In this document: positions 53,548-64,000 of the stretch, piece by piece | Numbering within the stretch: position 1 is the stretch's first letter | Layout of the letters: the number at the start of each line of letters is the position of its first letter | NCBI GenBank assembly: GCA_023375675.1 | Contig: JALQBC010000011.1 | Location: forward strand, 310,001 to 374,000 | Origin: Cytospora piceicola | Taxonomy: Eukaryota; Ascomycota; Sordariomycetes; Diaporthales; Cytosporaceae | DNA: 64,000 nucleotides | Direction of reading: 5' to 3' | Made by a program: the position numbers and the translations under genes | The notes under the pieces: generated by a model | What the model was told of the DNA's origin: nothing | The model's database searches: none | Seen by the model: the letters and a program-made list of their open reading frames with translations, nothing else

Positions 53548-54395
53548 GGCGGACAGCGAGCGGTATGGAGGGTAAATTACTCTGGTTTGCGATACCGGAG
53601 TGATGATGGGGGGAGGAGAAGGGGGAGGGGGAGGTTAGGTCTTTATGACTGGTGTCCGAGCCAGTATTCAGAGGTTTAAATTAATTCACAAAGGTGAAGG
53701 GTACAACTATGTCTGATCCAAAGGGATGGTCTTTTTGGAAATTTGATGCAGCCCGGGTTTGTGAGTGTGAAACAACAGAGAGGAGGGATGCTATTGATGA
53801 TAAGTACGCAGGACAGTGGATATCTGACTCAACCTTAAATCAAATCAGTGCCTAGGTGTAATGAAGCCGGCTTAAGATCTTAGGGTTAGGGTAAGTACGA
53901 AGGTACACAGTAGACTATCTACCTGGTACCTGGGTATTTGCCCAGGTTATTCCAGGCATTCCAAGGTTGTTTGAAGCGCTCCTCGTGAATGTGCTCTAGC
54001 TCCCAGGATCTGCTGCATGTGCAGCAGCGGGGGTGTTTGGATATTAATTCCCATTGATATGGTAGGAGAGTTGGATGACTGTGACTGTGAGAGTATGTTC
54101 CTGATCTCTGATCTCTGATCTCGAGCCGCTGAGCCGCTAAGCCGCTGAGCCGTCGATATTGAGTTAAAGTTGAGATGTTGAGGCTATTAAAGTTGACAAG
54201 CTTGCTTGAAACTGGAGACTGCAGACTGCAGGTGTGACGTGCTCACAACAGGGGGTAAGCTCAACAGTGGTGGCTTAGGTAATGATCATAGTGGGGCAAA
54301 TGCGGTTGCTATTTCAAGCGATCGGAGTGTCACCTTTTTCCCTTTTCGTGTCTACGGGCATTGCGTGTGTACGTCCTGCAAAGTAATTAACCACC
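53548..54395. other. Divergent promoter region of the NmrA-like and AdSS genes
   Basis: Contains a short telomere-like TTAGGGTTAGGG at about 53881, a G-rich stretch near 53605-53640, and repeated CTGATCTCTGATCTC and CCGCTGAGCCGCT words near 54105-54150. No ORF is credible. Both flanking genes read outward. Confidence 0.5.
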
Positions 54396-55929
54396 ATGAC
54401 GACAATTATTCTTGGATCACAATGGGGCGATGAGGGCAAGGGCAAGTTGACAGACATTCTTTGCCAAGAAGCTCAGCTCTGTGCCCGTGCTACTGTAAGT
54501 GTTTTCCTCCCAGCTATACAAGTCCTCTGTCTCAACACACTTCCACCGCGTCATTTCTGTGACGCACCCACCATTCCCTATGACTCTTTTGCGCTGCGCG
54601 ATCAACCGCCCCAACCCCTCCTCGACCACCCCGCGACCTCGCTTCTAATTGTGTTTCTTCCAGGGCGGTCACAATGCTGGTCATTCCATCAAGGCCAATG
54701 GCGTCTCTTACGATTTCCACCTCCTCCCTTCTGGTCTCGCCTGTCCTGGAACGGCAAATTTAATAGGATCGGGAGTCGTCTTCGCAAGTAACCCCCTTTC
54801 TCCCCGCTACGGAACCTTGCGAGGCTTCCAGGATGTGGCAATTCAGGCTCGGGAGCCCAGCTAATTGTATGTGTAGCACGTGCCCTCTTTCTTCAAGGAA
54901 ATCGGCGAATGCGAAGCGAAAGGAATCAAGGACGCCCGCGAGCGCATCTTCGTTTCCGACCGATGCCACATCAACTTCGACCTCCACGCAGCCGTCGACG
55001 GTCTCGAGGAGATCGAGCTGGGAAACAACGCCGTCGGTACCACCAAGAGGGGAATTGGCCCATGCTACAGCACCAAGGCCGCCCGGAGCGGCGTGCGCCT
55101 GTCCGAGATGTTCAACGAGGAGGTCTTCGAGCGCAAGCTGCGGCAGCTGGCTGATGGCTTCAAGAAGCGCTACGGCGACCTGCTCCAGTACGATGTGGAG
55201 GAGGAGATTGCTCGTTTCAGGGAGTACCGGCCGAAGCTTGCGGACCGCGTCGTCGATGCCGTGGCCTTCATGTCCACCGCGCAGGAGAAGAACACCAAGA
55301 TCCTTGTCGAGGGCAGCCAGGCTCTGTTGTTGGACCTGGACTACGGCACCTACCCCTACGTCACCAGCTCCAGCACTTGCCTGGGCGGGATCGTTGGTGG
55401 CCTCGCGCTGAAGCGGAGGAATATCAAGGAGGTCATTGGTGTGGTAAAGGCATATACCACGCGTGTTGGTTCCGGATGCTTCCCCACCGAGGACCTCGGC
55501 GAGGTCGGCTCGAGCTTGCAGCAGCTCGGCGGCGAGATCGGCGTGTCCACGGGCCGCAAGCGAAGATGCGGATGGCTCGACCTTGTTGTCCTGAAGTATT
55601 CTTGTGCCGTGAACGACTACGACTCGCTCAACCTGAGCAAGCTCGACGTGCTCGACACTTTCGAGAACATCAAGATTGCCATTGCGTACAAGGACCCCAA
55701 CACCGGAGAGGAGCTTCCCTCGTTCCCCGCTGATCCCTCTCTCCTTGAGCACGTCGAGGTTGTGTACCACGAGATGCCTGGCTGGAAGACTAGCACGTCC
55801 AAGACCCGGCAGTGGTCTGACCTGCCGAAGGAGGCACGCGACTACGTCGAGTACATTGAGAAGTTCGTCCAGTGCAAGATCAAGTGGATCGGCACTGGTC
55901 CTGATCGGGACGACATGATCGTCCGGTAA
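54396..55929 (+). CDS. Adenylosuccinate synthetase, 423 aa
   Basis: First committed step of AMP synthesis from IMP: GTP-dependent joining of aspartate to IMP. Exons 54396-54494, 54664-54783 and 54877-55929 total 423 aa, the usual length. The N-terminal [11 protein letters not shown] phosphate-binding loop, [46 protein letters not shown] and [11 protein letters not shown] are all present. The second intron starts with GC (GCAAGT) and ends AG. This is the only placement that restores the conserved GVVFHVPSFF text. A long leftward open frame across exon 3 is an antisense shadow. Confidence 0.95.
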
Positions 55930-57297
55930 CCTGCTGGGGGCCGATGATCAACGCTGGATGAATAATTGAATGTTGTCGATAGATCAAGCTAGCATAAAAT
56001 ATATATCTTTTAGCATTATTTGGCTTGTAACAAGTTTGGTAGCAGCCGTTAGCCTGGAATACGTGTACAAAAGGTGAAGTCGTGATGTCAAGACTTTCTA
56101 AAGCTTGAAGGACAACCTTGAGCCTTCGATTACGTGTACGTATCTCACTATTGTAATAATTCTCGGGCCCCGTCGAGATCATGACAACTCTCTTGGTTTA
56201 TTTGTCCTCTTCTTGATTTCTGATTTTGCCAGGGTAACCACAACGCTGATGGTTCCCGACGCCCCGTCCCCTCGGGTAGATCACCCTCGGCGATTGATCA
56301 ACTTCTTTGTTTTCCTGGAGTAGGTCTCTTGCTGGAGTGTTCCAAAGTTCGGGCATTTGGTGAACTATCTGAGCCTGACGGCATGGGGACCGAACTTTTC
56401 AAGATGACGATCCTCCAGGATGCAGAGACAGTTTGAGGCCCGTGAGGCAGGGCCAGAGGACGTCTCACCAAGTGGGCGTAGATGTCCTGTGCTCAGAAAA
56501 GTTTGTTGATGCGTTCCGGGTGTCCGCTTGTGCCTGGAACCCTTTTGTAGAGTCCTCCCCGTCGCATCACCATCGATGTTCCCCAACTTGCGCGGCTTCT
56601 CTCCAGAGGACCTGGGCATTCGCGGAGAGGTTGGAAGACTCGGGCGACCAGCGGCACCTCACCAATACAAGGACATGTCTGTGATTTCCCTGACGCTACC
56701 GGCGATGTATATTCCCTCATCTGACACCGATGCATCGGAGGAGCTCAGGTGTCTTGCAACAGGCTTTGATATTTGGTCCGCGGTTCTTCCTCTTTCATGT
56801 TGGATTGTCAAGAGGAATACAACACTGACGAAGGTGTAGATGCCAGACTTGATCTGTTGCTACAGCGGCTGGGATTCTTTGCGCAAGTCTTGCCGTTATC
56901 CCATCCTCCGACCATTGGCTGTGGTAACCGAATCTAATTTTTTGCCGGCAAGGCCTCATCCCCATTCTTTTTTGGCGGACCCGGGAATGATCCCGATAGT
57001 CTGTCTTGCCACAGAGTACAGTGCCAGATGCAGTTTGTAGATATGTCAAGTCCTCTCTAGAGAGAGTCGCGTTGTCTTGAAGTTCAAGTTCGAGCTGGGA
57101 ACCAGTGGATCATTATCGGGCGTAGCTAACAACGGAGTAACTGCAGTCCAACTATGTACTTAAGCATCTATATCATGATGGTCAATGCGAGAGCATACGG
57201 CATCCAGATATAGTTACTATGTAAGAGTTCGAGACCCTCAGGCTTGAATGATGAACCACGTAGTCTGTTACTTGACCCAATAGAAGATCGGACTGGT
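55930..57297. other. Spacer with short unsupported frames
   Basis: About 1.4 kb. Small overlapping frames on both strands near 56365-57050 have no recognisable product and could be a decayed gene or antisense noise. No repeats or RNA genes are seen. Confidence 0.4.
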
Positions 57298-60043
57298 CTA
57301 GTCGATCAGCCAGAGCTGGTCATCTGGAAGTCTCTCCAGAATAGCCCGATGTGAATATCGTTTTGCCAGATCTACCCACAAGTAGTCCTTGTTGTACTCA
57401 CCCTCGCTCACTTTCACCGCTTCAGCGAAGTCAGGCCGCGCCTCCCAAGCCTCCGCAACAAGCTCTTGCATGCGGTTTCTTAGCTTATCGCAAACCAAGG
57501 CGCACTCGTCCAACTCTATCTGATCTCGTACCGCAATAAAATCGGCTGTCACCTGTTCACTGGCAAGCTCTTCTGCGAGCTCCGTCATCGTCTCCGCCAC
57601 AGTTACCTGTGCCTCCGTCGCCTCTTTCAGCCTAACAGTGAGCTGTTTCTGCACAATAAACTCGGTCTCGTCCTCTTTCTTTACGAGCATTATCAAACTG
57701 TATTCCCACTTGGGCATGCCATCGAAACCCAGGACTGTCTCTGCAGTCTCTCGGATGATCGCACACTGTCCAGTGCGTATGACCTTGTAAAATTGGGTGC
57801 ATATGTCTCCGTCTGTCGAGCACGAGGTGATACGAGACTCGGTCGCTATGAACCACCGGCCTGTATCCTCTTCCTTGAGCATTAGATTATATCTATAGTC
57901 CTGCTCCAGAACGCCATCCCAAGGATACAGTCTGTACTGCTCAAGGGCAGTGTCTACGCCCGAATACGGCCGAGCAAACACCTTGAAGCCAGGATAGCTA
58001 ACTCGCAGCCCTTTGCGGTCGCCCTCGGAAATCAGCTGAGCCAGCTTAGTATCAGGGCCGCACTGGAAACGAATTAAACGTTCGATCCAAGTTGGCGCCA
58101 AGTCGAAGGACGGCCTCTCTGTGTCAACATCAGGAGTCAGCAGGCTCTTCGGCGCCCACCGAAATCCCCTTATGTCCAGAGGGTTATCGACGGAGAATAT
58201 TATACGTGGGGGAATCCCGCCCAGTCGCCGGGCCATCATCTCCCACACTATCGCCATTCGCTTTTGTGTCACGTTTTCGCCGTTTTCGTTTGCTACACGG
58301 TTGATGTCCAGGCCCAGCATAGTTGCGATACAAAGTGGCTCATCTCGTGGCACAGATACTGAGCGAAAGTTGAAAGCGTGTTGGAGCCACCACAGGACAT
58401 CTCCAGTGCCTCGAGCCGAGTTTGGCGTGTGTTCAGGCGACCCAGGCTCTATGTGCGGCGTAAATTCCCTAAAGAACATGAGTTCGTGTAATGCACGGAA
58501 CACCCGCTCATATCGTAGGTCTATTATGGCGGCTTCCTCTATCTTCGAGAGAAGCGTTTCACTCGTCAAAGCATAGTCCGCGAACTGGTAGTATAGTGAG
58601 CGCGCAAGAGCCCCCTCCTGGAATGTCCAGAGTCGACGCATCCATGCAGAGCAGCTCATAGCTCGGAACGCAAGTTCTGCTGGTTCAACAGTCTCGGAGG
58701 CCAAGGTAGTAAAGGACGCATCAAGGACAAGAACATGAGTGGCGTTTCGGTAGACATCTGCAATGCGCCCGAGTGCGATGCTCTTGCCATTCAACTCGAC
58801 AGGACAACATAGAGGGTCGACCCAAAGTCTGTAGGGGCTTCGGCCTCGTTCTTCCCAATCAGGTTCAACAGTCTTCTGGAGCTTGGCGACGAGGCTGTGA
58901 AGGCGATCGAGTTGGCACCAAGGCAAGGCATTTGCCGTTGGATTTCCTAGACCGTCTGCCCAGACCTGTGTTCAATTGCGTCAGCACTAGTCCTGTCCAG
59001 GTGGACGTATTAACCAGGCTTCATCTTACATGCGATATTGCAACATAAGGTATTCCCAGCTCAAAGGCCTCGACTTGCGCCTCGTCTCTCTTATGCACCT
59101 CATTCCATGCTGTTTTGCCCGTCAGAACAGGGAACGAATGCGTCTTCTCCAAAATGCTCATCGTGCCATCTAGATCCACGTCCAGGAGGTCACAACCACG
59201 GCATTGCTCGACATGGGCAGGCTGATAACTGTCCATCCTGATCTGGAAGGATACGCATCTGTACTTGTGACACCGAGAATGATCCTTCCTAGGCCCAATT
59301 TTCCTCAGTCGACTGACGTAGTGCATGGCTTGGATGCTAACTAACTCCGTCCTGAATTTCTCAATCTCACTGGAACACCATCCATGAGCTAGCATCTGCC
59401 CTTCCAACCATCCTCCTGCTACAAGGTAGCCACGGGACCATGTATTCAATGCGCTAATCAATTGTAGTTGGAGTCTGTTCTCGTAATTCACCGTTTGGAG
59501 AACTTCGGAGAATAGCTCTCCCAGGGCAGCCAGAGAGTATTTGATGCCATGCAGCAATACCTTGCTTATATCCCAACGAGCAGTTACCTCATGCGGATAA
59601 TTGACGCAGTGGTCGAGGTATATCAGCCGCTGCCCGATACCGCCTACGGTTTCGGCCCCTGCCCCGACGCGCTTCAGTATCAAAGGCATCAAGGAGAGGA
59701 CCTTAAGGCCTGTGATGTACTTTCCCCCATCTTCCTTGACAATGACACTCTCTTCGTAGAGGACGTCGAGCTCGGCTTCTGCTTGGGACGAGTCGACGAT
59801 GTGTTGGCCATCCTCCTGCTCGTTTAAGCCCAGGAACTCAGCCACGAGCCCGAAGAACAGCCATGTCTGGAGATGACCGCCTAATTCTTCGCGCTCCAAG
59901 GTTTTGAGGCTCGCGATAGCAGACGAAGAATCGCGACCAGCGTATGTCAGGAAGTGGCCACGTTCCCATCGTTTGTCGCCGGCAAGGTATGGCGTGTCGT
60001 CGGTTGGAAACGCCGGGTCGGCTGGAGCAAGAAGAAGATCCAT
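57298..60043 (-). CDS. HET-domain (heterokaryon incompatibility) protein, about 893 aa
   Basis: Exons 60043-59030 and 58965-57298 are joined by a 64-nt intron (GTAAGA...CACAG). The join gives the hallmark PYVAISHVWADGLGNP. Further HET features are YRLWVDPLCCPV, IADVYRNATHVLVLD and WMRRLWTFQEG. The N-terminal 300 residues have a Cys/His-containing piece (HSRCHKYRCVSF...EQCRGCDLL) before the HET domain, and the C-terminal 300 residues are unassigned. HET proteins trigger cell death or growth arrest after fusion of incompatible hyphae. Which allele or partner it recognises is unknown. Confidence 0.85.
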
Positions 60044-60751
60044 GATGGTCGATGTTGATCAGGTAGAAAGAGGAGAGTCTGGCCACCCCTTCGACAAACA
60101 TCCTTCATCATCATCATCAGCTTACTGCCTCGTCGAAAGAGGGGTCTGCATGGCCGCCATACCACTTTCAGGTACACGTGAGATGGTGACGTGCCGGGCG
60201 AGACGTTCCGCTGACGAATCGGAGTGAATCATGCCCAGATGGTCCGCATACTTTTTATGAGGTTGATTTATACATGATACCTGAGTCTCAGGACCCCTAG
60301 TCTGCCCCTGTTGAGCTGTCGCTCAGGTTCAGGACTTTAGATGCTGACAACGTGCTGAGTGCTGCACATTCTTCTGGGCGATGCAAAAAACAAGTATCCC
60401 GCGCTTTTTGTATGCGATTTGTACTTGGCCGTCCGGCACCGTTTCAATCCGTCACTTCCCAGCGTTATGGACATCCCCGGACAATTTCCTGTCGCACACA
60501 CCCGAGCTTCCGACAAACCGTGGTGGTATAGATGAGCATACCCCAGAGTCAATGACACTGCGACGTTGCGCCTCCGAAACCGCTGCATTTTCCGATCCCT
60601 CAACCCCGGTCTTCCCCAAGTCGCGACCGGGTTCATACCTTCTTAATGCCCTTGGACATACGTCCCCGTCAATATTGACTTCTGTCGCGAGTACGTACTA
60701 TATACTAGGATCAAACTCCCGGACTGACCGTCTGAATTACAGAAGCAAAGG
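60044..60751. other. Divergent promoter region of HET and SDR genes
   Basis: A rightward open frame across 60381-60812 overlaps the SDR start but has no protein-like features. The region otherwise looks like promoter DNA with CAT/ATC-rich leader of the HET gene at 60070-60125. No repeats found. Confidence 0.45.
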
Positions 60752-61833
60752 ATGTCCAGCATGCTCGATGCCAACAGCGTCTTCCGAGTTGACGGCATCG
60801 TCGCCGTGGTGACAGGCGGAGGGACAGGTTAGTCGGCAGGAGCCCTTCCATTTTCTCTTTCGAACCTTGCGTTGTATTTGAGCCTGCTCCTGTTCTGACA
60901 CGTGAGCAGGCATTGGTTGGAACATGGCAGAAGCTCTTGCTGTCAACGGCGCTCGCAAGGTGTACATCCTTGGCCGCCGCCTCGATGTTCTCAAGCAGGG
61001 CGCAGCCAAGTACCCCGATGTCATGGTCCCTATAGTCTGCGACGTAACCTCCAAGGAATCTTTACAGTCTGCGGTAGAACAGGTTTCGCAGGACATCGGC
61101 TACATCAACCTCCTCATCGCCAACAGTGGCATTGCTGGGCAAACGAATCACTACAATCAGTCTCTTTCCCTGCCGGACCTCCGAACCCAGCTTCTCAGCG
61201 CTTCCATGGAGGACTTCACGCAGACATTACACGTGAACGTGACCGGGGCTTGGTTCACCATGGCATCTTTCCTGGAGCTGCTCGACGCCGGCAATAAGCA
61301 CGCCGTGTCCGGCACCGACGGTGCCTTCGGCGCGCCGGTCAAGGAAGGTGTGAAAGTGCCGTCTATCCAGAGCCAGGTAGTCTTCACATCCAGCCTCGCC
61401 GCGTTTTCGAGGGCCCACTGGACCTCCCCATCCTACAGCGGGAGTAAAGCCGCCATAATGCACCTGATGAAGCATGCGTCGACGAACCTTGTTCGGTACG
61501 GGATCCGAGCGAATGCACTGGCACCTGGACGTAGGTGGTCATGAGTCCTTATCTCGTTTATCCGTGACAAGACTGTTTGCCTTCAAGTGGCGTACTGACA
61601 CACCCATGAGATTAGTCTTCCCGTCCGAATTGACAACTAAAATGCTCAGCGGGCGGAAGCCCGAGGAGGAGACCCCTGACGACGATCGCTGGATCCCGAC
61701 ACAGAAGTTCGGCGGGGAGGAGGAGATGGCGGGGGCCATCTTGTACCTGGCGAGCCGTGCGGGGTCTTTCACAAACGGCATGGTCCTTCTCAACGATGGT
61801 GGGCGGGCGTCGATCATCCCGTCGTCGTACTGA
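60752..61833 (+). CDS. Short-chain dehydrogenase/reductase, 304 aa
   Basis: Three exons (60752-60827, 60910-61530, 61616-61833). The cofactor motif TGGGTGIG spans the first junction. Also visible are CDVTSKESL, LIANSGIAG (the NAG position reads NSG), the catalytic Ser in VVFTSSLAAFSR and YSGSK (Tyr/Lys pair). APG then joins LFPSELTTKML across the second junction, a usual SDR C-terminal pattern, ending in GMVLLNDGGR. NAD(P)-dependent oxidoreductase; substrate unknown. Confidence 0.9.
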
Positions 61834-62532
61834 GTAAATGGGCATGCAGGGTGTTGCAGATGGGGGTGGCGGTGTTAATGTCAGCGAAAGGCGAAGCAGG
61901 ATTGACTGTTGTCCGGGGGTTCCTGTCCAGGGTTCTGAGTTATTCAGATGTGAGGCGCTGACTTGACTGCCGAATGAACGGCCTTCGGTTTCGAAACATG
62001 TCGAGTGCCGTCAGACCAGCAAGACCTTGAGAATTCGAAACCGGTTCTTCTCGAAATTCGTTTTTGAATACCGCGTAAGCGGGAGCAATCGGGCTGGAAA
62101 GCGCCATTATATCGGTGTTCAGCATCGACTGTCAGGGCAGCCTATTTGTTCGAGGCGTTGTTTCGGGATCCACCTCCACAAAGTGGTGGTTCGACATTGG
62201 TTCCACATCAGACCACAATCACTCCATCCAACTAGACGCCCTCGATTGTCAGCAGAGAGTCCAAAAACACATGATATGATGTATTCCGGGCCTAAAGCAC
62301 TGGCTTTCATGGGGTCGCCAACCGCGGGGGATTAATGCACATTCGTCCTTATAAAGAAAAGCATATACTTTGCGTCGTGACAAGAGAATATTCATGGCCA
62401 ATCACCCAATTATCCGTTGCTCTCGATTCTTGTAAAAGTTGGCAACTGCGACGACAATTCGCCTTAACACAATTGTAAAATTCGACACCTCACTGAACAT
62501 AATCGAAGATGGGACCCTCATTCCATTTGCCT
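61834..62532. other. Spacer, no gene seen
   Basis: Intergenic DNA between the SDR and protoglobin genes with only short frames. No repeat or RNA gene recognised; the right end holds the protoglobin promoter. Confidence 0.45.
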
Positions 62533-63491
62533 ATGCGGCATATCGACCGCAAAGACCTCTACACAAACCTCGAGGCAAGAATTCAGTACCTGCACACATT
62601 CCTAGATTTCGGTTCAAGTTAGTCCCCGCTATTATTCCCGGCCCCCTTTGATATCGCACTAACACGGAACACAAGACGACATCGAGGCGCTTGTTTCCGG
62701 ATCAAAGTATATCAAGCAGCTGATACCGGCCATCGTCAACATCGTCTATCACAAACTTCTGCAATATGATATCACAGCGCGGGCCTTCGAGACGAGGAGT
62801 ACCAGCTACGAGGGTCCAGTCGACCCAAATTTGGGTGAAAACAGCCCGCAGATCCTCCATCGGAAGATGTTCCTTCGAGCATATCTCAACAAGCTCTGTT
62901 CTGACCCCAGTACCATGGACTTTTGGTACTATCTGGACAAGGTCGGGTGAGTAAAGAGACTGCATGCATCTCCCTAGCAAAGTGGAACTATATCTGACCT
63001 TGGATGTTTTTAGCATGATGCACGTTGGGCGGGGACGTGAGCACCCACTACACATTGAGTACGTGCACATTGGGGTATGCCTCGCATTCATCCAGGACAC
63101 CATGACGGAAGCCCTGCTCTCGCACCCCCGTATCAAGATGGATCGCAAGATCGCGCTGGTCAAGGCCCTAGGCAAGGTGATATGGATCCAGAACGACCTG
63201 TTCGCGAAGTGGTACGTGCGGGATGGCGACGAGTTCCTCGAGGAGATGGAGCAGCCCGAGGTCGAGCCGGAGGGGTACCTCGACGGCCGGAAAGTCCTGG
63301 AAGAGATCGACGAGGAGAAGCAGGAAGGGGCTTCATCAGATGCCACGCCAAAGAGCCCAACGACCCCCCGGACGTGCCCGTTCTCTGGGATTCCAATACG
63401 CACCAAGGGCGAGGCCAGTCCTCCGGCGAAGGAGAAGAGTCCAGTGGCCAAAGAGGCACCGGCAGGCGAAACTGGGGAGGACGGGTCATGA
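62533..63491 (+). CDS. Protoglobin (globin-sensor domain) protein, 277 aa
   Basis: Exons 62533-62617, 62676-62946 and 63014-63491. The N-terminus HIDRKDLYTNLEARIQYLH is typical of fungal single-domain protoglobins. Helices continue with IKQLIPAIVNIVYHKLLQYD, RKMFLRAYLNKLC, then HPLHIEYVHIGVCLAFIQD and KALGKVIWIQNDLFAKWY. The last 70 residues are a Pro/Glu/Lys-rich tail. Such haem proteins bind O2, CO or NO; here a sensor or scavenger role is inferred. The region upstream from 62439 was not included because ATG 62533 fits the family start. Confidence 0.8.
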
Positions 63492-64000
63492 TTATAGGCT
63501 TCTGGGATAATCTCGGTGGGCGTTTGGTATGAGGATTTTGGGGTATAATTGTATATACATGGTCAAGGTTACAGACACGCTAGTGAGGCGACACTCCAAT
63601 GATGAAAGACTTTGGAACCTATTTAAATACTTTAGTATTGGGATAATTATGGGAAGGTGATTGAACGGGTACCTTGGGTCATGTGGTATTCTCAGTATTT
63701 CCCATCCGCAAGTCTGTCGCAAGAGTTCCTGTCTGAATACATGCCATATGTAGGCTGTATGTAGGCAAGGAAGGACAGACCACACTGTGACTTTTCAGGA
63801 CCGGGTGGACTGCATATTGTCTCATCAAACCCGCTATTACAGGATTGAATCACTACTTAAGTATAGTCTCATGCTTATCCTACTCGGCCGTGTATCGGAA
63901 AGGACCAGACGACTGCGTTTAAGCAATGTCACGGCTCAACCGAAACTACCCTGCTTCCAGCGGGGCGGTGAGCAACAGGAAGATATAGGAATAGAAAGTC
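63492..64000. other. Downstream spacer to the window edge
   Basis: AT-leaning sequence after the protoglobin stop with no ORF, RNA gene or repeat that I can support. Confidence 0.4.

Noticed and set aside
52606..53679. Rightward 357-codon ORF
   Set aside because: Antisense shadow of the NmrA-like gene, whose frame carries clear family motifs.
53881..53896. Interstitial telomere repeat marking a fusion
   Set aside because: Only two TTAGGG units are present, which is within chance for a window of this size.
54760..55770. Long leftward ORF (336 codons) across adenylosuccinate synthetase
   Set aside because: It is fully antisense to conserved AdSS exons and has Leu/Val/Gly-rich shadow composition.

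Overview
The window reads as nuclear DNA of a filamentous ascomycete (Pezizomycotina). Genes carry short introns (about 48-200 nt) with GTAAGT-type donors and CTAAC-type branch sites. Typical fungal families are present (HET domain, Zn2Cys6 regulator, Sur7/PalI, NmrA-like, SDR, protoglobin). Repeats show C-to-T decay of the kind left by repeat-induced point mutation (RIP).

Layout. 1-1.2 kb: start of a FAD amino-acid-oxidase-like gene running off the left edge. 2.1-7.7 kb: a very AT-rich block holding a solo LTR, one good tRNA-Arg(CCG) and one truncated copy, long hairpins and oppositely oriented CTTA/TAAG microsatellites. 7.7-10.3 kb: an intact Prp43-like DEAH helicase gene. 10.5-25.1 kb: a compact, intronless block of decayed genes (N-terminal part of a family-B DNA polymerase, Pif1-like helicase, NADAR protein, RNase HI, a possible uracil-DNA-glycosylase-like protein and several unknowns). 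It looks like the remnant of an endogenised large DNA virus or virus-like element. 25.2-28.0 kb: an intact gene for an RRM protein. 28.1-30.7 kb: a broken LTR-retrotransposon gag region. 30.8-33.6 kb: an intact gene for a 642-aa acidic, zinc-finger-like protein. 33.7-36 kb: broken unidentified ORFs. 36-64 kb: ordinary chromosomal genes (Zn2Cys6 regulator, Sur7/PalI protein, MFS transporter, P-loop protein, NmrA-like reductase, adenylosuccinate synthetase, HET protein, SDR, protoglobin) with long non-coding spacers.

The most unusual signal joins the three intact genes around the virus-like block. The DEAH helicase, the RRM protein and the 642-aa protein each have, starting 16-34 nt after the stop codon and always in the sense strand, a tandem array of short hairpins. 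Most are closed by a GCAA (GNRA-type) tetraloop. The stems differ between genes (GGAC/GTCC, TTGAC/GTCAA, GTAC/GTAC, CGGC/GCCG) while loop and pairing are kept, and one RRM-array copy shows a paired base change. Helicase and RRM genes also share a G-poor CAA/ACC-rich leader. Truncated copies of the helicase and 642-aa gene upstream regions lie at the two ends of the virus-like block, both facing inward. I propose a co-regulated or co-inherited gene set marked by a common 3'-UTR RNA element. This is inference from sequence pattern only.
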